A DNA stretch of 64,000 nt from Rhizobium sp. P40RR-XXII (GCF_012641405.1 NZ_JABAII010000001.1:372001-436000); one strand, 5' to 3'; counted from the first letter of the stretch, positions 49,646 through 59,119 are shown. Translations and numbers: made by a program. The notes: generated by a model from the letters alone, not told the origin.

Positions 49646-52093
49646 ATGAAGGAACTGCCGGCTACAGCAAAGACCGTCGTCATCGGCGGCGGTATCATCG
49701 GCTGCTCGACCGCCTACCATCTCGGCAAGCTCGGCTTCACCGATACCGTGCTGCTGGAGCGCAAGAAGCTGACCTCGGGCACGACGTTTCACGCCGCCGG
49801 CCTCGTCGGCCAGTTGCGCACCAGCGCCAACATCACCCAGATGCTCGGCTATTCCGTCGATCTCTACAAGAAACTCGAGGCGGAGACTGGCCTTGCCACC
49901 GGCTGGAAGATGAATGGCGGCCTGCGTCTCGCCTGCAACGAAGAGCGGTGGACGGAAGTGAAGCGGCAGGCGACGACGGCACAATCCTTCGGCCTGCAGA
50001 TGCATCTGCTGACGCCCAAGGAGGCTTTCGATCTCTGGCCGCTGATGGATGTCGACGACCTGGTCGGCGCTGCCTTCCTGCCGACCGATGGGCAGGCCAA
50101 TCCTTCCGACATTACCCAGGCGCTGGCGAAGGGCGCCCGCATGAGCGGTGTGTCGATCTTCGAGGATACCGAGGTTCTCGATCTGGAGATAGACAAGGGC
50201 CGGATCCGCGCCGTCATCACCGAGAAGGGCCGTATCGAATGCGAGCGCGTCGTCGTCTGCGCGGGGCAATGGACGCGGACCTTTGCCGCCCGTTTCGGCG
50301 TCAACGTGCCGTTGGTCTCGGTCGAGCATCAATATCTCATCACCGAATCCTTCGGCGTGCCGTCCAACCTGCCGACGCTGCGCGATCCGGACAGGCTGAC
50401 TTATTACAAGGAGGAGGTCGGCGGGTTGGTCATGGGCGGCTATGAGCCTAATCCCATCCCCTGGGCGCCTGATGGTATCCCCAGGGATTTCCACTATACG
50501 CTGCTCGACAGCAATTTCGACCATTTCGAGCAGATTATGGAACTGGCGCTGGTGCGCGTGCCGGCGCTGCAGACGGCCGGCGTCAAACAGCTGCTATGTG
50601 GCCCGGAGAGCTTCACGCCCGATGGCAATTTCATTCTCGGCGAAGCGCCGGAGTTGAGGAACTTCTTCATCGGCGCCGGCTTCAATGCCTTCGGCATCGC
50701 CTCCGCCGGCGGGGCCGGCATGGCGCTGGCCGAATGGGTCGCCAAGGGCGAGCCGCCCTACGATCTCTGGCCTGTCGATATCAGGCGTTTCGGCCGTCCG
50801 CATTTCGACACCGACTGGGTGCGGACCCGCACGCTGGAAGCCTATGGCAAGCACTACACCATGGCCTGGCCTTTCGAGGAGCATTCCAGCGGCCGGCCCT
50901 GCCGCAAGTCACCGCTCTATGATCGCCTGAAAGCACAGGGTGCCTGCTTCGGTGAAAAGCTCGGCTGGGAGCGGCCGAACTGGTTTGCCGATCTCTTTGC
51001 CGGCGAGGAACCGAAAGATGTCTATACCTATAACAGGCAGAACTGGTTCGATGCCGTCGGCCGCGAGCACAAGGCGGTGCGCGAGGCGGCCGTGATCTTC
51101 GACCAGACGTCCTTCGCCAAATTCGTGCTGAAGGGCCGGGATGCCGAGGCGGCAATCTCCTGGATCGCCTCCAATGATGTCGCCAAACCCGTGGGTGCCT
51201 TGACCTATACGCAGATGCTGAACGACCGGGGCGGCATCGAATGCGATGTCACCGTCGCCCGCATCGCCGAGAACGAGTTCTACATCACGACAGGCACCGG
51301 CTTCGCCACCCATGATTTCGATTGGATCGCCCGGAATATTCCGCCCGAGATGCATGCCGAGCTGGTGGACGTGACCTCGGCCTATTCCGTCTTGTCGCTG
51401 ATGGGGCCGAAGTCGCGGGAGATATTGCAGGCCGTAACCTCCGCCGACGTTTCGAATGCCGCATTTCCCTTCGGCAAGGTTCGGACGGTCGGTATCGCCG
51501 GCTGCCCCGTCAGGGCACTGCGCATCACCTATGTCGGCGAACTCGGTTATGAGCTGCATGTCCTGGTGGAATATGCCGCGACCGTCTATGACGTTCTGAT
51601 GGCGGCCGGCCGCGAGCATGGCCTCGTCAACGCCGGCTATCGCGCCATCGAAAGCTGCCGGCTGGAGAAGGGCTACCGCGCCTGGGGCTCCGACATCGGG
51701 CCGGATCATACGCCGATCGAGGCCGGGCTGGCCTGGGCGGTGAAGATGAAGAAGCAGGTCGCATTCCGCGGCCGGGAGGCGATCGAGCGGCAGCTCGCCT
51801 CGGGCGTGAAGAAGATGCTTGCCTGCTTTGTGCCGGACGATCCCGAGATCGTGCTTCTCGGCCGCGAGACGATCTATCGCGACGGGCAACGCGTCGGCTG
51901 GCTGTCGAGCGGCGGTTATGGCTATACGATCGGCAAGGCCATCGGCTACGGCTATGTCCGCGATCCCGGTGGGGTGACGGAAGATTTCGTGCTTTACGGC
52001 CGCTATGAGCTCGATGTCGCGCAAAGCCGCGTGCCGTGCCGGGTGTCGCTGAAGCCGCTCTATGATCCGCAGATGGAGCGGATCAAGGGGTGA
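49646..52093 (+). CDS. FAD-dependent dimethylglycine/sarcosine dehydrogenase fused to GcvT domain
   Basis: An 815-residue two-domain enzyme. The N-terminal DAO fold has VVIGGGIIGCSTAYHLGKLG and ERKKLTSGTTFHAAG, the Cys/His region for covalent FAD. From about residue 430 follows an aminomethyltransferase domain (FVLKGRDAEAAISWIASNDV; GYRAIESCRLEKGYRAWGSD). The oxidation of an N-methyl group releases one carbon to tetrahydrofolate. It is cotranscribed with the choline-kinase-like gene and divergent from deoR, a module for methylated amines. Confidence 0.88.
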   Translation: MKELPATAKTVVIGGGIIGCSTAYHLGKLGFTDTVLLERKKLTSGTTFHAAGLVGQLRTSANITQMLGYSVDLYKKLEAETGLATGWKMNGGLRLACNEERWTEVKRQATTAQSFGLQMHLLTPKEAFDLWPLMDVDDLVGAAFLPTDGQANPSDITQALAKGARMSGVSIFEDTEVLDLEIDKGRIRAVITEKGRIECERVVVCAGQWTRTFAARFGVNVPLVSVEHQYLITESFGVPSNLPTLRDPDRLTYYKEEVGGLVMGGYEPNPIPWAPDGIPRDFHYTLLDSNFDHFEQIMELALVRVPALQTAGVKQLLCGPESFTPDGNFILGEAPELRNFFIGAGFNAFGIASAGGAGMALAEWVAKGEPPYDLWPVDIRRFGRPHFDTDWVRTRTLEAYGKHYTMAWPFEEHSSGRPCRKSPLYDRLKAQGACFGEKLGWERPNWFADLFAGEEPKDVYTYNRQNWFDAVGREHKAVREAAVIFDQTSFAKFVLKGRDAEAAISWIASNDVAKPVGALTYTQMLNDRGGIECDVTVARIAENEFYITTGTGFATHDFDWIARNIPPEMHAELVDVTSAYSVLSLMGPKSREILQAVTSADVSNAAFPFGKVRTVGIAGCPVRALRITYVGELGYELHVLVEYAATVYDVLMAAGREHGLVNAGYRAIESCRLEKGYRAWGSDIGPDHTPIEAGLAWAVKMKKQVAFRGREAIERQLASGVKKMLACFVPDDPEIVLLGRETIYRDGQRVGWLSSGGYGYTIGKAIGYGYVRDPGGVTEDFVLYGRYELDVAQSRVPCRVSLKPLYDPQMERIKG

Positions 52094-52154
52094 CTAGCAA
52101 GGGTGCAAAGCAGCGCGCCGATTGGAGACATCACGCGAACATTCCCACACTCTC

Positions 52155-52694
52155 CTACCGTCTGTTTGGTAAATCCCAAACCCGGTAGAGGTTCTTGAGC
52201 GCCTCTGCCGTATGGCATTCCACGATTGGCAAACCGGATTCCTGAAGAATTCTCGCGTATTTGGCGCCGCTGTCGCGGGTCTTCACGAGTATCCAATGCA
52301 TCATCTCCCATTTGATACTGTCCTTGGCGCCTTCCAGATGTCCCGCGCGGCCCGAGCGGTTGATGAGTGTGCGCTTGAGATAGCGGGAAAAGCGTAGCCA
52401 ATGGTTTGAGGTTATGAGGATGGCGCCGGTAGCGCGCGCCAAACGCTGCGGCATCAGGCGCGAGTAGTTGCCTTCCATGATCCACTGCTCGTCAAGAATT
52501 GCCGTATCGTGAAGCGCGGCGAATTCCGCTTCGGGGCGCTGTTGCCAATCCGTATGGGGCAGATGGTGAAGCTGGTCGAGATGGACCGTTGGAAAACCAA
52601 GCTTTTTGGAGAGTGCGACCGCCAAGGTCGACTTGCCGGCATTGGAAGGGCCGAGCACGACGATGCGCTCGCCAAGGGAATGCAAGGGAAGCAT
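52155..52694 (-). CDS. P-loop ATPase, adenylate-kinase/topology-modulation-like
   Basis: A 179-residue P-loop protein with Walker A VVLGPSNAGKSTLAVALS and a small-kinase fold (LDQLHHLPHTDWQQRPEAEF; WIMEGNYSRLM). Such proteins are labelled topology modulation (FlaR-like) or AAA family proteins, without a defined substrate. It converges with the dehydrogenase gene. The role is unknown. Confidence 0.75.
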   Translation of the reverse strand: MLPLHSLGERIVVLGPSNAGKSTLAVALSKKLGFPTVHLDQLHHLPHTDWQQRPEAEFAALHDTAILDEQWIMEGNYSRLMPQRLARATGAILITSNHWLRFSRYLKRTLINRSGRAGHLEGAKDSIKWEMMHWILVKTRDSGAKYARILQESGLPIVECHTAEALKNLYRVWDLPNRR

Positions 52695-52925
52695 AGGGCA
52701 CCGGTCGGGAAATTGGGATGGCTTCCATTGGCTGAAGTAAACGGAATTGTCAATGATATGGGGACCTATCTTCAGTCATCGGTGGCGTTGATCGAATAAG
52801 AGTGAGATCAAACTATTTGCTCCTCAAAAACTGTGATCTCCCCGTCGCCACATCTGCCATTTTCTTGACACGCCGGCACTTTCATCCTCAATCGACATGC
52901 TGACAACAGATGGAGGCCCGAGACG

Positions 52926-53624
52926 ATGGCGGAAGCGAGCATCAAGCTAGAGGAGAGCTGGAAAGAGGCGCTGTCTCCGGAGTTCGAAAGCCCCTACATG
53001 CAGCAGCTCAAATCCTTTCTTGTCGAGGAGAAGCAGCGCGGCAAGGTAATCTTTCCGCGTGGCAGCGAGTATTTCCGCGCGCTGGACCTAACGCCGCTCG
53101 ACGAGGTGCAGGTCGTCATTCTCGGGCAGGACCCCTATCATGGCTTCGGCCAGGCGCATGGGCTCTGCTTCAGCGTCCGTCCCGGCGTGCGCATTCCGCC
53201 GTCGCTTGTCAACATCTACAAGGAGCTGGAGACCGATCTCGGCATTCCGCCGGCGCGCCACGGCTTTCTGGAAAGCTGGGCGAAGCAGGGCGTGCTCCTG
53301 CTCAACAGCGTGCTGACGGTCGAGGAATCACAGGCCGCGTCGCATCAGGGCAAAGGGTGGGAGCGCTTCACCGACGCGGTGATCCGCAGGGTCAACGATG
53401 AATGCGACGGCGTGGTCTTCATGCTCTGGGGCTCCTATGCCCAGAAGAAGGCCGCTTTCGTCGATACCGAGCGCCATCTGGTGCTGAAGGCGGCGCACCC
53501 GTCGCCGCTATCGGCCCATAACGGCTTCCTCGGCTGCCGGCATTTCTCCAAGGCCAATGCTTATCTTGCCGAGCATGGTCGAGAGCCGATCGATTGGGCG
53601 CTGCCGAGCAATCCTGATGCTTAA
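52926..53624 (+). CDS. ung: Uracil-DNA glycosylase
   Basis: Family-1 UDG of 232 residues that removes uracil from DNA. The catalytic motif [18 protein letters not shown] is present with its Asp, and [21 protein letters not shown] carries the catalytic His. The start follows GGAGGCCCGAGACG. It is a complete, ordinary copy. Confidence 0.96.
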   Translation: MAEASIKLEESWKEALSPEFESPYMQQLKSFLVEEKQRGKVIFPRGSEYFRALDLTPLDEVQVVILGQDPYHGFGQAHGLCFSVRPGVRIPPSLVNIYKELETDLGIPPARHGFLESWAKQGVLLLNSVLTVEESQAASHQGKGWERFTDAVIRRVNDECDGVVFMLWGSYAQKKAAFVDTERHLVLKAAHPSPLSAHNGFLGCRHFSKANAYLAEHGREPIDWALPSNPDA

Positions 53625-53668
53625 AGCGCGAAGCGATCTTTCAGAGTCGCTTGTTGCGCTTTAAACTC
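53621..53668. repeat. Rhizobial palindrome overlapping the ung stop
   Basis: CTTAAAGCGCGAAGCGATC... is mirrored by ...GTTGCGCTTTAAACT. It begins within the stop codon of ung and probably also forms the transcript end. Confidence 0.55.
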
Positions 53669-53688
53669 TAGATTTTGCGCGACATGCC

Positions 53689-54099
53689 TTAGTAAGGCGC
53701 CTGTTCCCAGGGGTTGATGATTGAAGCGCCGGTGTCGTCGAAATCGCCGACGTTGCGAGTGACGACGATGAGGTCATGAACGATCGCCGTTGCCGCGATC
53801 AATCCATCGGCGTCAACGCGTGGGCGCTGTGCTGCGATACGCCCCCATTCGACCGCAATCTGATCGGTAACGGCAAGGATGCGATTGCGATGGTCGTGCC
53901 GGATCTTGCGCATCCATTCTTCCAGATGTGCTGCGCTACGCGGGTCCGTTTTTCGCTTCAGCGCAATCCCGCGCATGATCTCTCCAAGTGTGATGACACT
54001 CAGATAGATAGTGGAGGGATTGACCGAGCGCAGCCACGTAATCGCCTGGGAATTGCCGCGGCGAATTTCCGAGATGACGTTGGTGTCGACCAGATACAT
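53689..54099 (-). CDS. PIN-domain toxin (VapC/FitB-like)
   Basis: A 136-residue PIN ribonuclease. Acidic residues of the active site appear in YLVDTNVISEIRRG (Asp5), ITLGEIMRGI, and DADGLIAATAIVHDL with VTRNVGDFDD. It starts by overlapping the antitoxin stop by one base (TGATG), the typical coupling of type II toxin-antitoxin pairs. Confidence 0.9.
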   Translation of the reverse strand: MYLVDTNVISEIRRGNSQAITWLRSVNPSTIYLSVITLGEIMRGIALKRKTDPRSAAHLEEWMRKIRHDHRNRILAVTDQIAVEWGRIAAQRPRVDADGLIAATAIVHDLIVVTRNVGDFDDTGASIINPWEQAPY

Positions 54100-54353
54100 C
54101 AGAAAAGGACATCCCGGCTTGGCGTTTTATCCCGTTTAGATACGGCCTCGGCCATTTCGTCGTCCCAAGCAGGTCCGGACAGCAGGTCATCGGCAAGGCT
54201 TGGTTTGCCGGCTAGGAGAGCATCGTAGTCTTCGGCAGAGAGGACGACGGCTGCAGGTTCGCCGCGCAAGGTGACGATTTGCGGTCCCTCGCTGCGTGCT
54301 TTCTGTACGACTTTTGAAAATTGGTTCTTTGCATCCTGCAATGGCCAACTCAT
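54099..54353 (-). CDS. Phd/YefM family antitoxin
   Basis: An 84-residue antitoxin. The Phd N-terminus is recognisable (WPLQDAKNQFSKVVQKARSE, then TLRGEPAAVVLSAEDYDALL), with a toxin-binding tail after residue 55. It binds the palindrome immediately upstream, in the usual manner for autoregulated pairs. It precedes and overlaps the PIN toxin gene. Confidence 0.88.
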   Translation of the reverse strand: MSWPLQDAKNQFSKVVQKARSEGPQIVTLRGEPAAVVLSAEDYDALLAGKPSLADDLLSGPAWDDEMAEAVSKRDKTPSRDVLF

Positions 54354-54366
54354 CGCAATCCTCTCT

Positions 54367-54383
54367 AGCTAGACTGTCTAGCT
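54367..54383. promoter_or_regulatory. Toxin-antitoxin operator AGCTAGAC-T-GTCTAGCT
   Basis: A perfect 17-bp inverted repeat that starts 14 bp upstream of the antitoxin start codon. It is the expected binding site for the antitoxin N-terminal domain. Confidence 0.8.
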
Positions 54384-54437
54384 TAACCTAATGCGGCACC
54401 TGCTGGGAATCAAGAGATGAGCGATATTGCTTCAAGA

Positions 54438-54461
54438 TGAACGATCCGAATTTATCGTTCA
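54438..54461. promoter_or_regulatory. TGAACGAT-N8-ATCGTTCA inverted repeat
   Basis: Eight-base perfect arms about 112 bp upstream of the MhqO-like gene, in the gap between the toxin-antitoxin operator and that gene. It is a good operator candidate, with no associated regulator gene in the window. Confidence 0.6.
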
Positions 54462-54572
54462 CTCGATGAAGACAATCCGTTTGGCACTTGAGGGCTATCG
54501 AAACACGGGCCACAAGACCATCTTCTGCCCATGAGAAACGCCTGCCAGTGCAGGCGAGCAAAGGGGTTAGAG

Positions 54573-55505
54573 ATGCTCAACCAGATCAAAGGTCTTCACC
54601 ACGTTACCTCGATGGCGGAAGACGCCAGGACCAACAACAAGTTCTTCACGGATACGCTCGGCCTGCGCCGCGTCAAGAAGACGGTGAATTTCGACGCGCC
54701 CGATGTCTATCACCTCTACTACGGTGACGAGATCGGTACGCCGGGCACGATCATGACCTACTTCCCGTTTGCGAAGATGGCGCGCGGTCGCCCTGGCACC
54801 GGCGAAGTCGGCAACACGGTTTACTCCGTTCCGGAAGGCGCGATCGGCTATTGGGCCGATCGGCTCGGCAAGCACGGCGTCGAGGGCCTGAAGACGGACG
54901 AATCCTTCGGCCAGAAGCGCCTGCATTTTTCCGGCCCCGATGGCGACGGCTTTGCTCTCGTCGAGGTCAAGGACGACAAGCGTCTGCCCTGGACGCATGG
55001 CGGCGTCGATGCCGAGCATGCCATCAGGGGCTTCCATTCGGTCGCCATGCGGCTCCGGGACGAAGGCGCCACGGCCGAGCTATTGAAGTACATGGGCTAT
55101 GAGGTTGTCGACACGCATGAAGGCGTCAAGCGTCTTGCCATTCCCGGCGGCAACGGGGCCGATTATGTCGACCTCGAAACCATGCCGAATATCAACCGCG
55201 CGCTGCCGGGAGCCGGCTCCGTCCACCACGTCGCCTTTGCCGTCGAGAACCGCGCAAAGCAGCTCGAGGTGCGCAAGGCGCTGATGGATACGGGCTATCA
55301 GGTCACTCCGGTCATCGACCGCGACTATTTCTGGGCGATCTATTTCCGCACGCCGGGCGGCGTGCTGTTCGAAATCGCCACCAACGAACCCGGCTTCGAC
55401 CGCGACGAGGATACGGCTCATCTCGGCGAGGCGCTGAAACTGCCCGAGCAGCATGCGCATCTGCGCGGCCTGATCGAGCAGCATCTTGAGCCGCTGGAAG
55501 GTTGA
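54573..55505 (+). CDS. Ring-cleaving dioxygenase, MhqO-like (VOC superfamily)
   Basis: A 310-residue protein with two VOC domains, as in MhqO/MhqA. Motifs: IKGLHHVTSMAEDARTNNKF (metal His near residue 10), GSVHHVAFAVENRAKQL (second metal His) and FRTPGGVLFEIATNEPGFD (metal Glu). The ATG follows AAAGGGGTTAG. Its relatives cleave hydroquinone-type rings and protect against quinones. The following gene is an MhqD-like esterase. Confidence 0.87.
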   Translation: MLNQIKGLHHVTSMAEDARTNNKFFTDTLGLRRVKKTVNFDAPDVYHLYYGDEIGTPGTIMTYFPFAKMARGRPGTGEVGNTVYSVPEGAIGYWADRLGKHGVEGLKTDESFGQKRLHFSGPDGDGFALVEVKDDKRLPWTHGGVDAEHAIRGFHSVAMRLRDEGATAELLKYMGYEVVDTHEGVKRLAIPGGNGADYVDLETMPNINRALPGAGSVHHVAFAVENRAKQLEVRKALMDTGYQVTPVIDRDYFWAIYFRTPGGVLFEIATNEPGFDRDEDTAHLGEALKLPEQHAHLRGLIEQHLEPLEG

Positions 55506-55518
55506 TCGGGAGGACATC

Positions 55519-56130
55519 ATGACGGATATGACTTATGTGCACCGGCTGAAGGCCGGTGCACCCGGAAAGCCTATTTTCTTCACCTTCCATGGCACCGGCG
55601 GCGACGAGAATCAGTTCTTCGATTTCGCTGGCCGCCTATTGCCGGATGCAACCATCGTCTCGCCGCGCGGTGACGTTTCGGAATATGGCGCGGCGCGTTT
55701 CTTCCGCCGCACGGGCGAGGGGGTCTATGACATGGCCGACCTTGCGCGGGCGACGGGAAAGATGGCGGCCTATGTCTCGGAGTTGGCGGTTCAATACGGT
55801 GCATCGCAGGTGCTGGGCCTCGGCTTTTCCAACGGCGCCAATATCCTCGCCAACGTCTTGATCGAGCATGGCGATCTTTTCGATGCGGCCGTACTGATGC
55901 ATCCGCTGATCCCGTTCCAGCCGAAGGACAATTCAAGGCTGAAAGGGAGGCGCGTGCTGATCACGGCCGGCGAGCGCGATCCGATCGCGCCTGCGCCGAT
56001 GACCCAGGCGCTGGCCGATTATTTCGCGCGGCAGGATGCTGAGGTCACGCTCGAATGGCATCCGGGCGGCCACGATATTCGCTCCAACGAGATCGAGGCC
56101 ATCAGCAAATTCCTTGTGCCCTACGCGTGA
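55519..56130 (+). CDS. Carboxylesterase/phospholipase family, MhqD-like
   Basis: Alpha/beta hydrolase of 203 residues. The nucleophile elbow is GLGFSNGANILAN (Ser in GFSNG), the oxyanion segment FHGTGGDENQFFD and the His in WHPGGHDIRSNEIE. The ATG at 55519 is preceded by GGGAGGACATC and lies 13 bp after the MhqO-like stop. The pair corresponds to the mhqO/mhqD electrophile-resistance genes known from Bacillus. Confidence 0.87.
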   Translation: MTDMTYVHRLKAGAPGKPIFFTFHGTGGDENQFFDFAGRLLPDATIVSPRGDVSEYGAARFFRRTGEGVYDMADLARATGKMAAYVSELAVQYGASQVLGLGFSNGANILANVLIEHGDLFDAAVLMHPLIPFQPKDNSRLKGRRVLITAGERDPIAPAPMTQALADYFARQDAEVTLEWHPGGHDIRSNEIEAISKFLVPYA

Positions 56131-56178
56131 ACTGGAGCAACCGGGCCACGCGGCGGAAAACCTCTGCCGCGTGGCCCG

Positions 56179-56604
56179 CTATTTGCCGATCAGACGCAGC
56201 ATCGCCTTCGCTTGCGAGGCGGCTGCGAGCTTTGCCCTCTCATCGATGTAGTCCGTTCCGCAGAAACGGTTGAGGTTCGCCGCATCCATGCTGTCCGGCT
56301 GGGCGTGTTTCGTCTCGGCAATGACCATGCGCCAGGCGCAGCCGAGTATCTTGTCCGGTTGGATCGCCTCGTCGCAGCCGGTGCTGAGGCACAGGGCGAC
56401 GTGTTTCTGCGCGCGATATCCGCCTGCGATGGCTTCTTCGTAATCGGCCGTCCAGCTATCGCGCGTATGTTCGCAACGGGCGGGATTGCTGCTCTGGCTG
56501 CATTGCACGGTCTTGTCAACATAGGTTTGCGCCGGCGGCCACAATGGGCCGTCGACCAGGCTGACGCAGCCGCACGCGAACAAGGTGGCTGACAGCAGGC
56601 GCAA
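56179..56604 (-). CDS. Uncharacterised secreted lipoprotein-like protein
   Basis: A small 141-residue protein starting at a TTG, which has AAGGAG six bases upstream. The first 15 residues (LLSATLFACGCVSL) look like a lipoprotein signal with Cys near residue 11. The mature part is Cys-rich (QCSQSSNPARCEHTRDSW, LSTGCDEAIQPDKILGCAW), suggesting periplasmic disulfides. No function is recognised. It converges with the MhqD-like gene. Confidence 0.65.
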   Translation of the reverse strand: MRLLSATLFACGCVSLVDGPLWPPAQTYVDKTVQCSQSSNPARCEHTRDSWTADYEEAIAGGYRAQKHVALCLSTGCDEAIQPDKILGCAWRMVIAETKHAQPDSMDAANLNRFCGTDYIDERAKLAAASQAKAMLRLIGK

Positions 56605-56974
56605 TTGATTCTCCTTCGGCGAGGTTGCCAGAACCGTAGAGCATGTCGCGCAAAAGTGTGCAGCGGTTTTGCGATGGCGATATGCAAAAAATCAAGAGTT
56701 TAAAGCGCAGGGAGCGAATCTGAAAGATCGCGACGCGCTTAAAGCGATCGTAAAGATATGCAAGATCAATATGATCTTGCCAACAGCGGCGACGAGACGG
56801 CGCTCCCTTGACTACTCGTAGCAATGTGTGGCGTGACCTTCCTGCAACCCTCATCATCTTCCTGCAACCCTCATCATCTTCCGGCAGCCGCGACGCGCAA
56901 CGACGCAAGCTTAGCTTGTAGGCATCATGGCCTCCCGCTAATGATCTGCCTCGACAGGGCGGGGGGATTCCATC
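56605..56974. other. 370-bp intergenic region with rhizobial repeats
   Basis: AGAGCATGTCGCGCAAAAG...CAGCGGTTTTGCGA and TTTAAAGCGC / GCGCTTAAA segments at about 56636-56755 are again of the dispersed rhizobial class. A 20-bp direct tandem repeat lies at 56839-56878. No gene is seen. Confidence 0.5.
56839..56878. repeat. Tandem duplication of 20 bp
   Basis: TTCCTGCAACCCTCATCATC occurs twice in exact tandem, with a third diverged start (TTCCGGCAGCC) following. It probably arose by slippage. Confidence 0.85.
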
Positions 56975-57871
56975 GTGACGCTGGCGGAACAGCAGCAATA
57001 TAGGCTCGGCGTGATGTATGTTGCGCTCTCGGCGCTCGCCTGGTCGACATCAGGCCTCTTCATGCGCGCGATTCATGCCGACCTGATGACGATCCTGTTC
57101 TGCCGCGGAATCGTATCGGGCCTCGGCGTGTTCGCGCTGTTCTTCTATATCGAGCGCCGCAACGCCTTTCGCGTCCTGCGCTCCATGCGCGGCCCATCGC
57201 TGGCGGCGACGATCTTTTCCACCGCATCGATGATCAGCGGCATCGGCTCGATCTATTATACATCGGTTGCCGACGCCATGGTCATCTACGCGACCGTGCC
57301 CTTCGTCACCGCGGGCGTCGCTTTCCTCTTCATCGGCGAGCGCCCGAATTTGAGGACGCTGATTGCCAGCGGCATTGCCTTCATCGGCGTGCTCGTCATG
57401 CTTTCCGGGCATGCGAGCGACGGCGGCAGCTGGTTCGGCAAGGGGCTGGCCGCCATCATGACGCTGACAGTCGCTGCCCTTGCCGTCGTCATGCGCCAGC
57501 ATCGTAATGTGCCGATGCTGCCTGCGATGGCCCTGTCCGCCTGGCTTTGCTCTTTCATCACCTTCTGGTTCGCCTCACCGCTCTCCCTGTCCGGACAGGA
57601 TCTCGGCCTGATCATCGCCTTCGGTATCATCCAGAATGCGATGGGCCTCAGTCTCTACACATTCGGCTCGCGGCTAGTTCCGGCTTCGGATGCCGCGTTG
57701 CTGACGGCGCTTGAGGTGCCTCTGACGCCGCTGTGGGTCTGGATGGTCTTTGCCGAGCGTCCGTCGACGGCGACGCTGATCGGCGGGCCGATCGTGCTTG
57801 CGGCGCTTTTCGGCCATATCCTGTTGGAAGTGCGCCGAAACCGGGCGGTTATTTCAGCACAAGTGCATTGA
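56975..57871 (+). CDS. EamA/DMT family transporter
   Basis: A 298-residue transporter with about ten spans in two EamA repeats (LSALAWSTSGLFMRAIHADL; GSRLVPASDAALLTALEVPL). A GTG start is preceded by GGGGGGATT. Its substrate is unknown. It is followed 61 bp later by a RidA gene. Confidence 0.88.
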   Translation: MTLAEQQQYRLGVMYVALSALAWSTSGLFMRAIHADLMTILFCRGIVSGLGVFALFFYIERRNAFRVLRSMRGPSLAATIFSTASMISGIGSIYYTSVADAMVIYATVPFVTAGVAFLFIGERPNLRTLIASGIAFIGVLVMLSGHASDGGSWFGKGLAAIMTLTVAALAVVMRQHRNVPMLPAMALSAWLCSFITFWFASPLSLSGQDLGLIIAFGIIQNAMGLSLYTFGSRLVPASDAALLTALEVPLTPLWVWMVFAERPSTATLIGGPIVLAALFGHILLEVRRNRAVISAQVH

Positions 57872-57932
57872 ACGGCTTGTCCGCGTAGCGTCAAAATGCT
57901 GAAATCGCTCCGATCACGAGGAGTCGATATCG

Positions 57933-58322
57933 ATGAAAAAGGTATTCAACCCCCCATCCGTCCGCCGCCCTTTCGGCAATTATAATCACGGCCTTCTGGT
58001 GCCGCCCGGCGCCAGCCTACTGGTCACCTCAGGCCAGCTCGGCATCGGTCTCGACGACCGCATCCCGGCTGACGTTACGGCGCAGGCCGAGCTATGTTTC
58101 AAGGCGATCAATGCCATTCTGGATGAGGCCGGCATGAGTTTTGCCGACATCATCCGCATTTCCGGCTTCGTCACCACGCGCGAGGATTTTCCCGCCTATA
58201 TGGCCGTGCGTGATCGCTATATCCTGGATCCCAAGCCGGTCTCGACCCTGCTGATTATTGGCGGATTTACGCGCGCCGAATTTCTGGTGGAAGTCGAGGT
58301 CACGGCGGCGAAGGTGATGTAA
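57933..58322 (+). CDS. RidA/YjgF family protein
   Basis: A 129-residue RidA-like trimer-forming enamine/imine deaminase. It ends in FLVEVEVTAAKVM and has the SGQLGIGLDD and LCFKAINAILDEAG blocks. The canonical Arg of the RidA deaminase is not clear, so a Rid6/7-like specificity is possible. It follows the EamA gene. Confidence 0.85.
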   Translation: MKKVFNPPSVRRPFGNYNHGLLVPPGASLLVTSGQLGIGLDDRIPADVTAQAELCFKAINAILDEAGMSFADIIRISGFVTTREDFPAYMAVRDRYILDPKPVSTLLIIGGFTRAEFLVEVEVTAAKVM

Positions 58323-58390
58323 CCTCAGTAGCAATGCGAGCTTCTAAATCAGGCTGCCGGATCGAAATTGTCGATCTGCAGGAGACGAGC

Positions 58391-59119
58391 ATGACCCAGA
58401 ATATCTACGACGATCAGGCTTTCTTCGAAGGCTACAGCCGCCTGCAGCGTTCGGTCGACGGGCTGGCGGGCGCGGCCGAGTGGCCCGCCATCCGCGCTCT
58501 GATGCCTGAGATGAAGGGCCTCGATGTCGTGGATCTCGGCTGCGGCTTCGGATGGTTCTGCCGCTGGGCGGCAGAGCAGGGGGCCGCGAGTATTCTGGGC
58601 CTCGATGTTTCCGAAAAGATGCTCGAGCGCGCCCGCGCCGAGACGGCGGACGGGCGTGTTCGCTATGATCTGGCCGATCTCGAAAAGCTTCAGCTGCCCG
58701 AGGCCGCCTTCGATCTCGTCTATAGTTCCCTGGCCTTCCACTATATCGAAGGCTTTGCCGGGCTTCTGGCGACCATTCGTCAGGCGTTGAAGCCCGGTGG
58801 CCGGCTGATCTTTTCGATCGAACATCCAATCTATATGGCGCCACGGCAGCCGGAATGGCAGGTCGATGCTGGGGGTCACAAGATCTGGCCGCTCAGCGCC
58901 TATCAGATCGAAGGGCCGCGGGTGACGAACTGGCTTGCCGAAGGCGTCGTCAAGCAGCACCGGACGATGGGCACGACGTTGAACCTGCTGATCAAATCAG
59001 GCCTCACCATCGCGCATGTCGAGGAATGGTCGCCGAGCGATGAGGACCTCGCCGCCCATCCGGATTGGGCAATCGAGCGCGAGCGGCCGATGTTTCTGCT
59101 GATTTCGACCCGGACCTGA
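58391..59119 (+). CDS. Class I SAM-dependent methyltransferase
   Basis: A 242-residue Rossmann methyltransferase. The SAM motif is VVDLGCGFGWFCRWAAEQG, followed by GLDVSEKMLERARAE and AFDLVYSSLAFHYIEG. The ATG at 58391 has CAGGAGACGAGC in front; the longer frame is not supported. The substrate is unknown. Confidence 0.87.
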   Translation: MTQNIYDDQAFFEGYSRLQRSVDGLAGAAEWPAIRALMPEMKGLDVVDLGCGFGWFCRWAAEQGAASILGLDVSEKMLERARAETADGRVRYDLADLEKLQLPEAAFDLVYSSLAFHYIEGFAGLLATIRQALKPGGRLIFSIEHPIYMAPRQPEWQVDAGGHKIWPLSAYQIEGPRVTNWLAEGVVKQHRTMGTTLNLLIKSGLTIAHVEEWSPSDEDLAAHPDWAIERERPMFLLISTRT

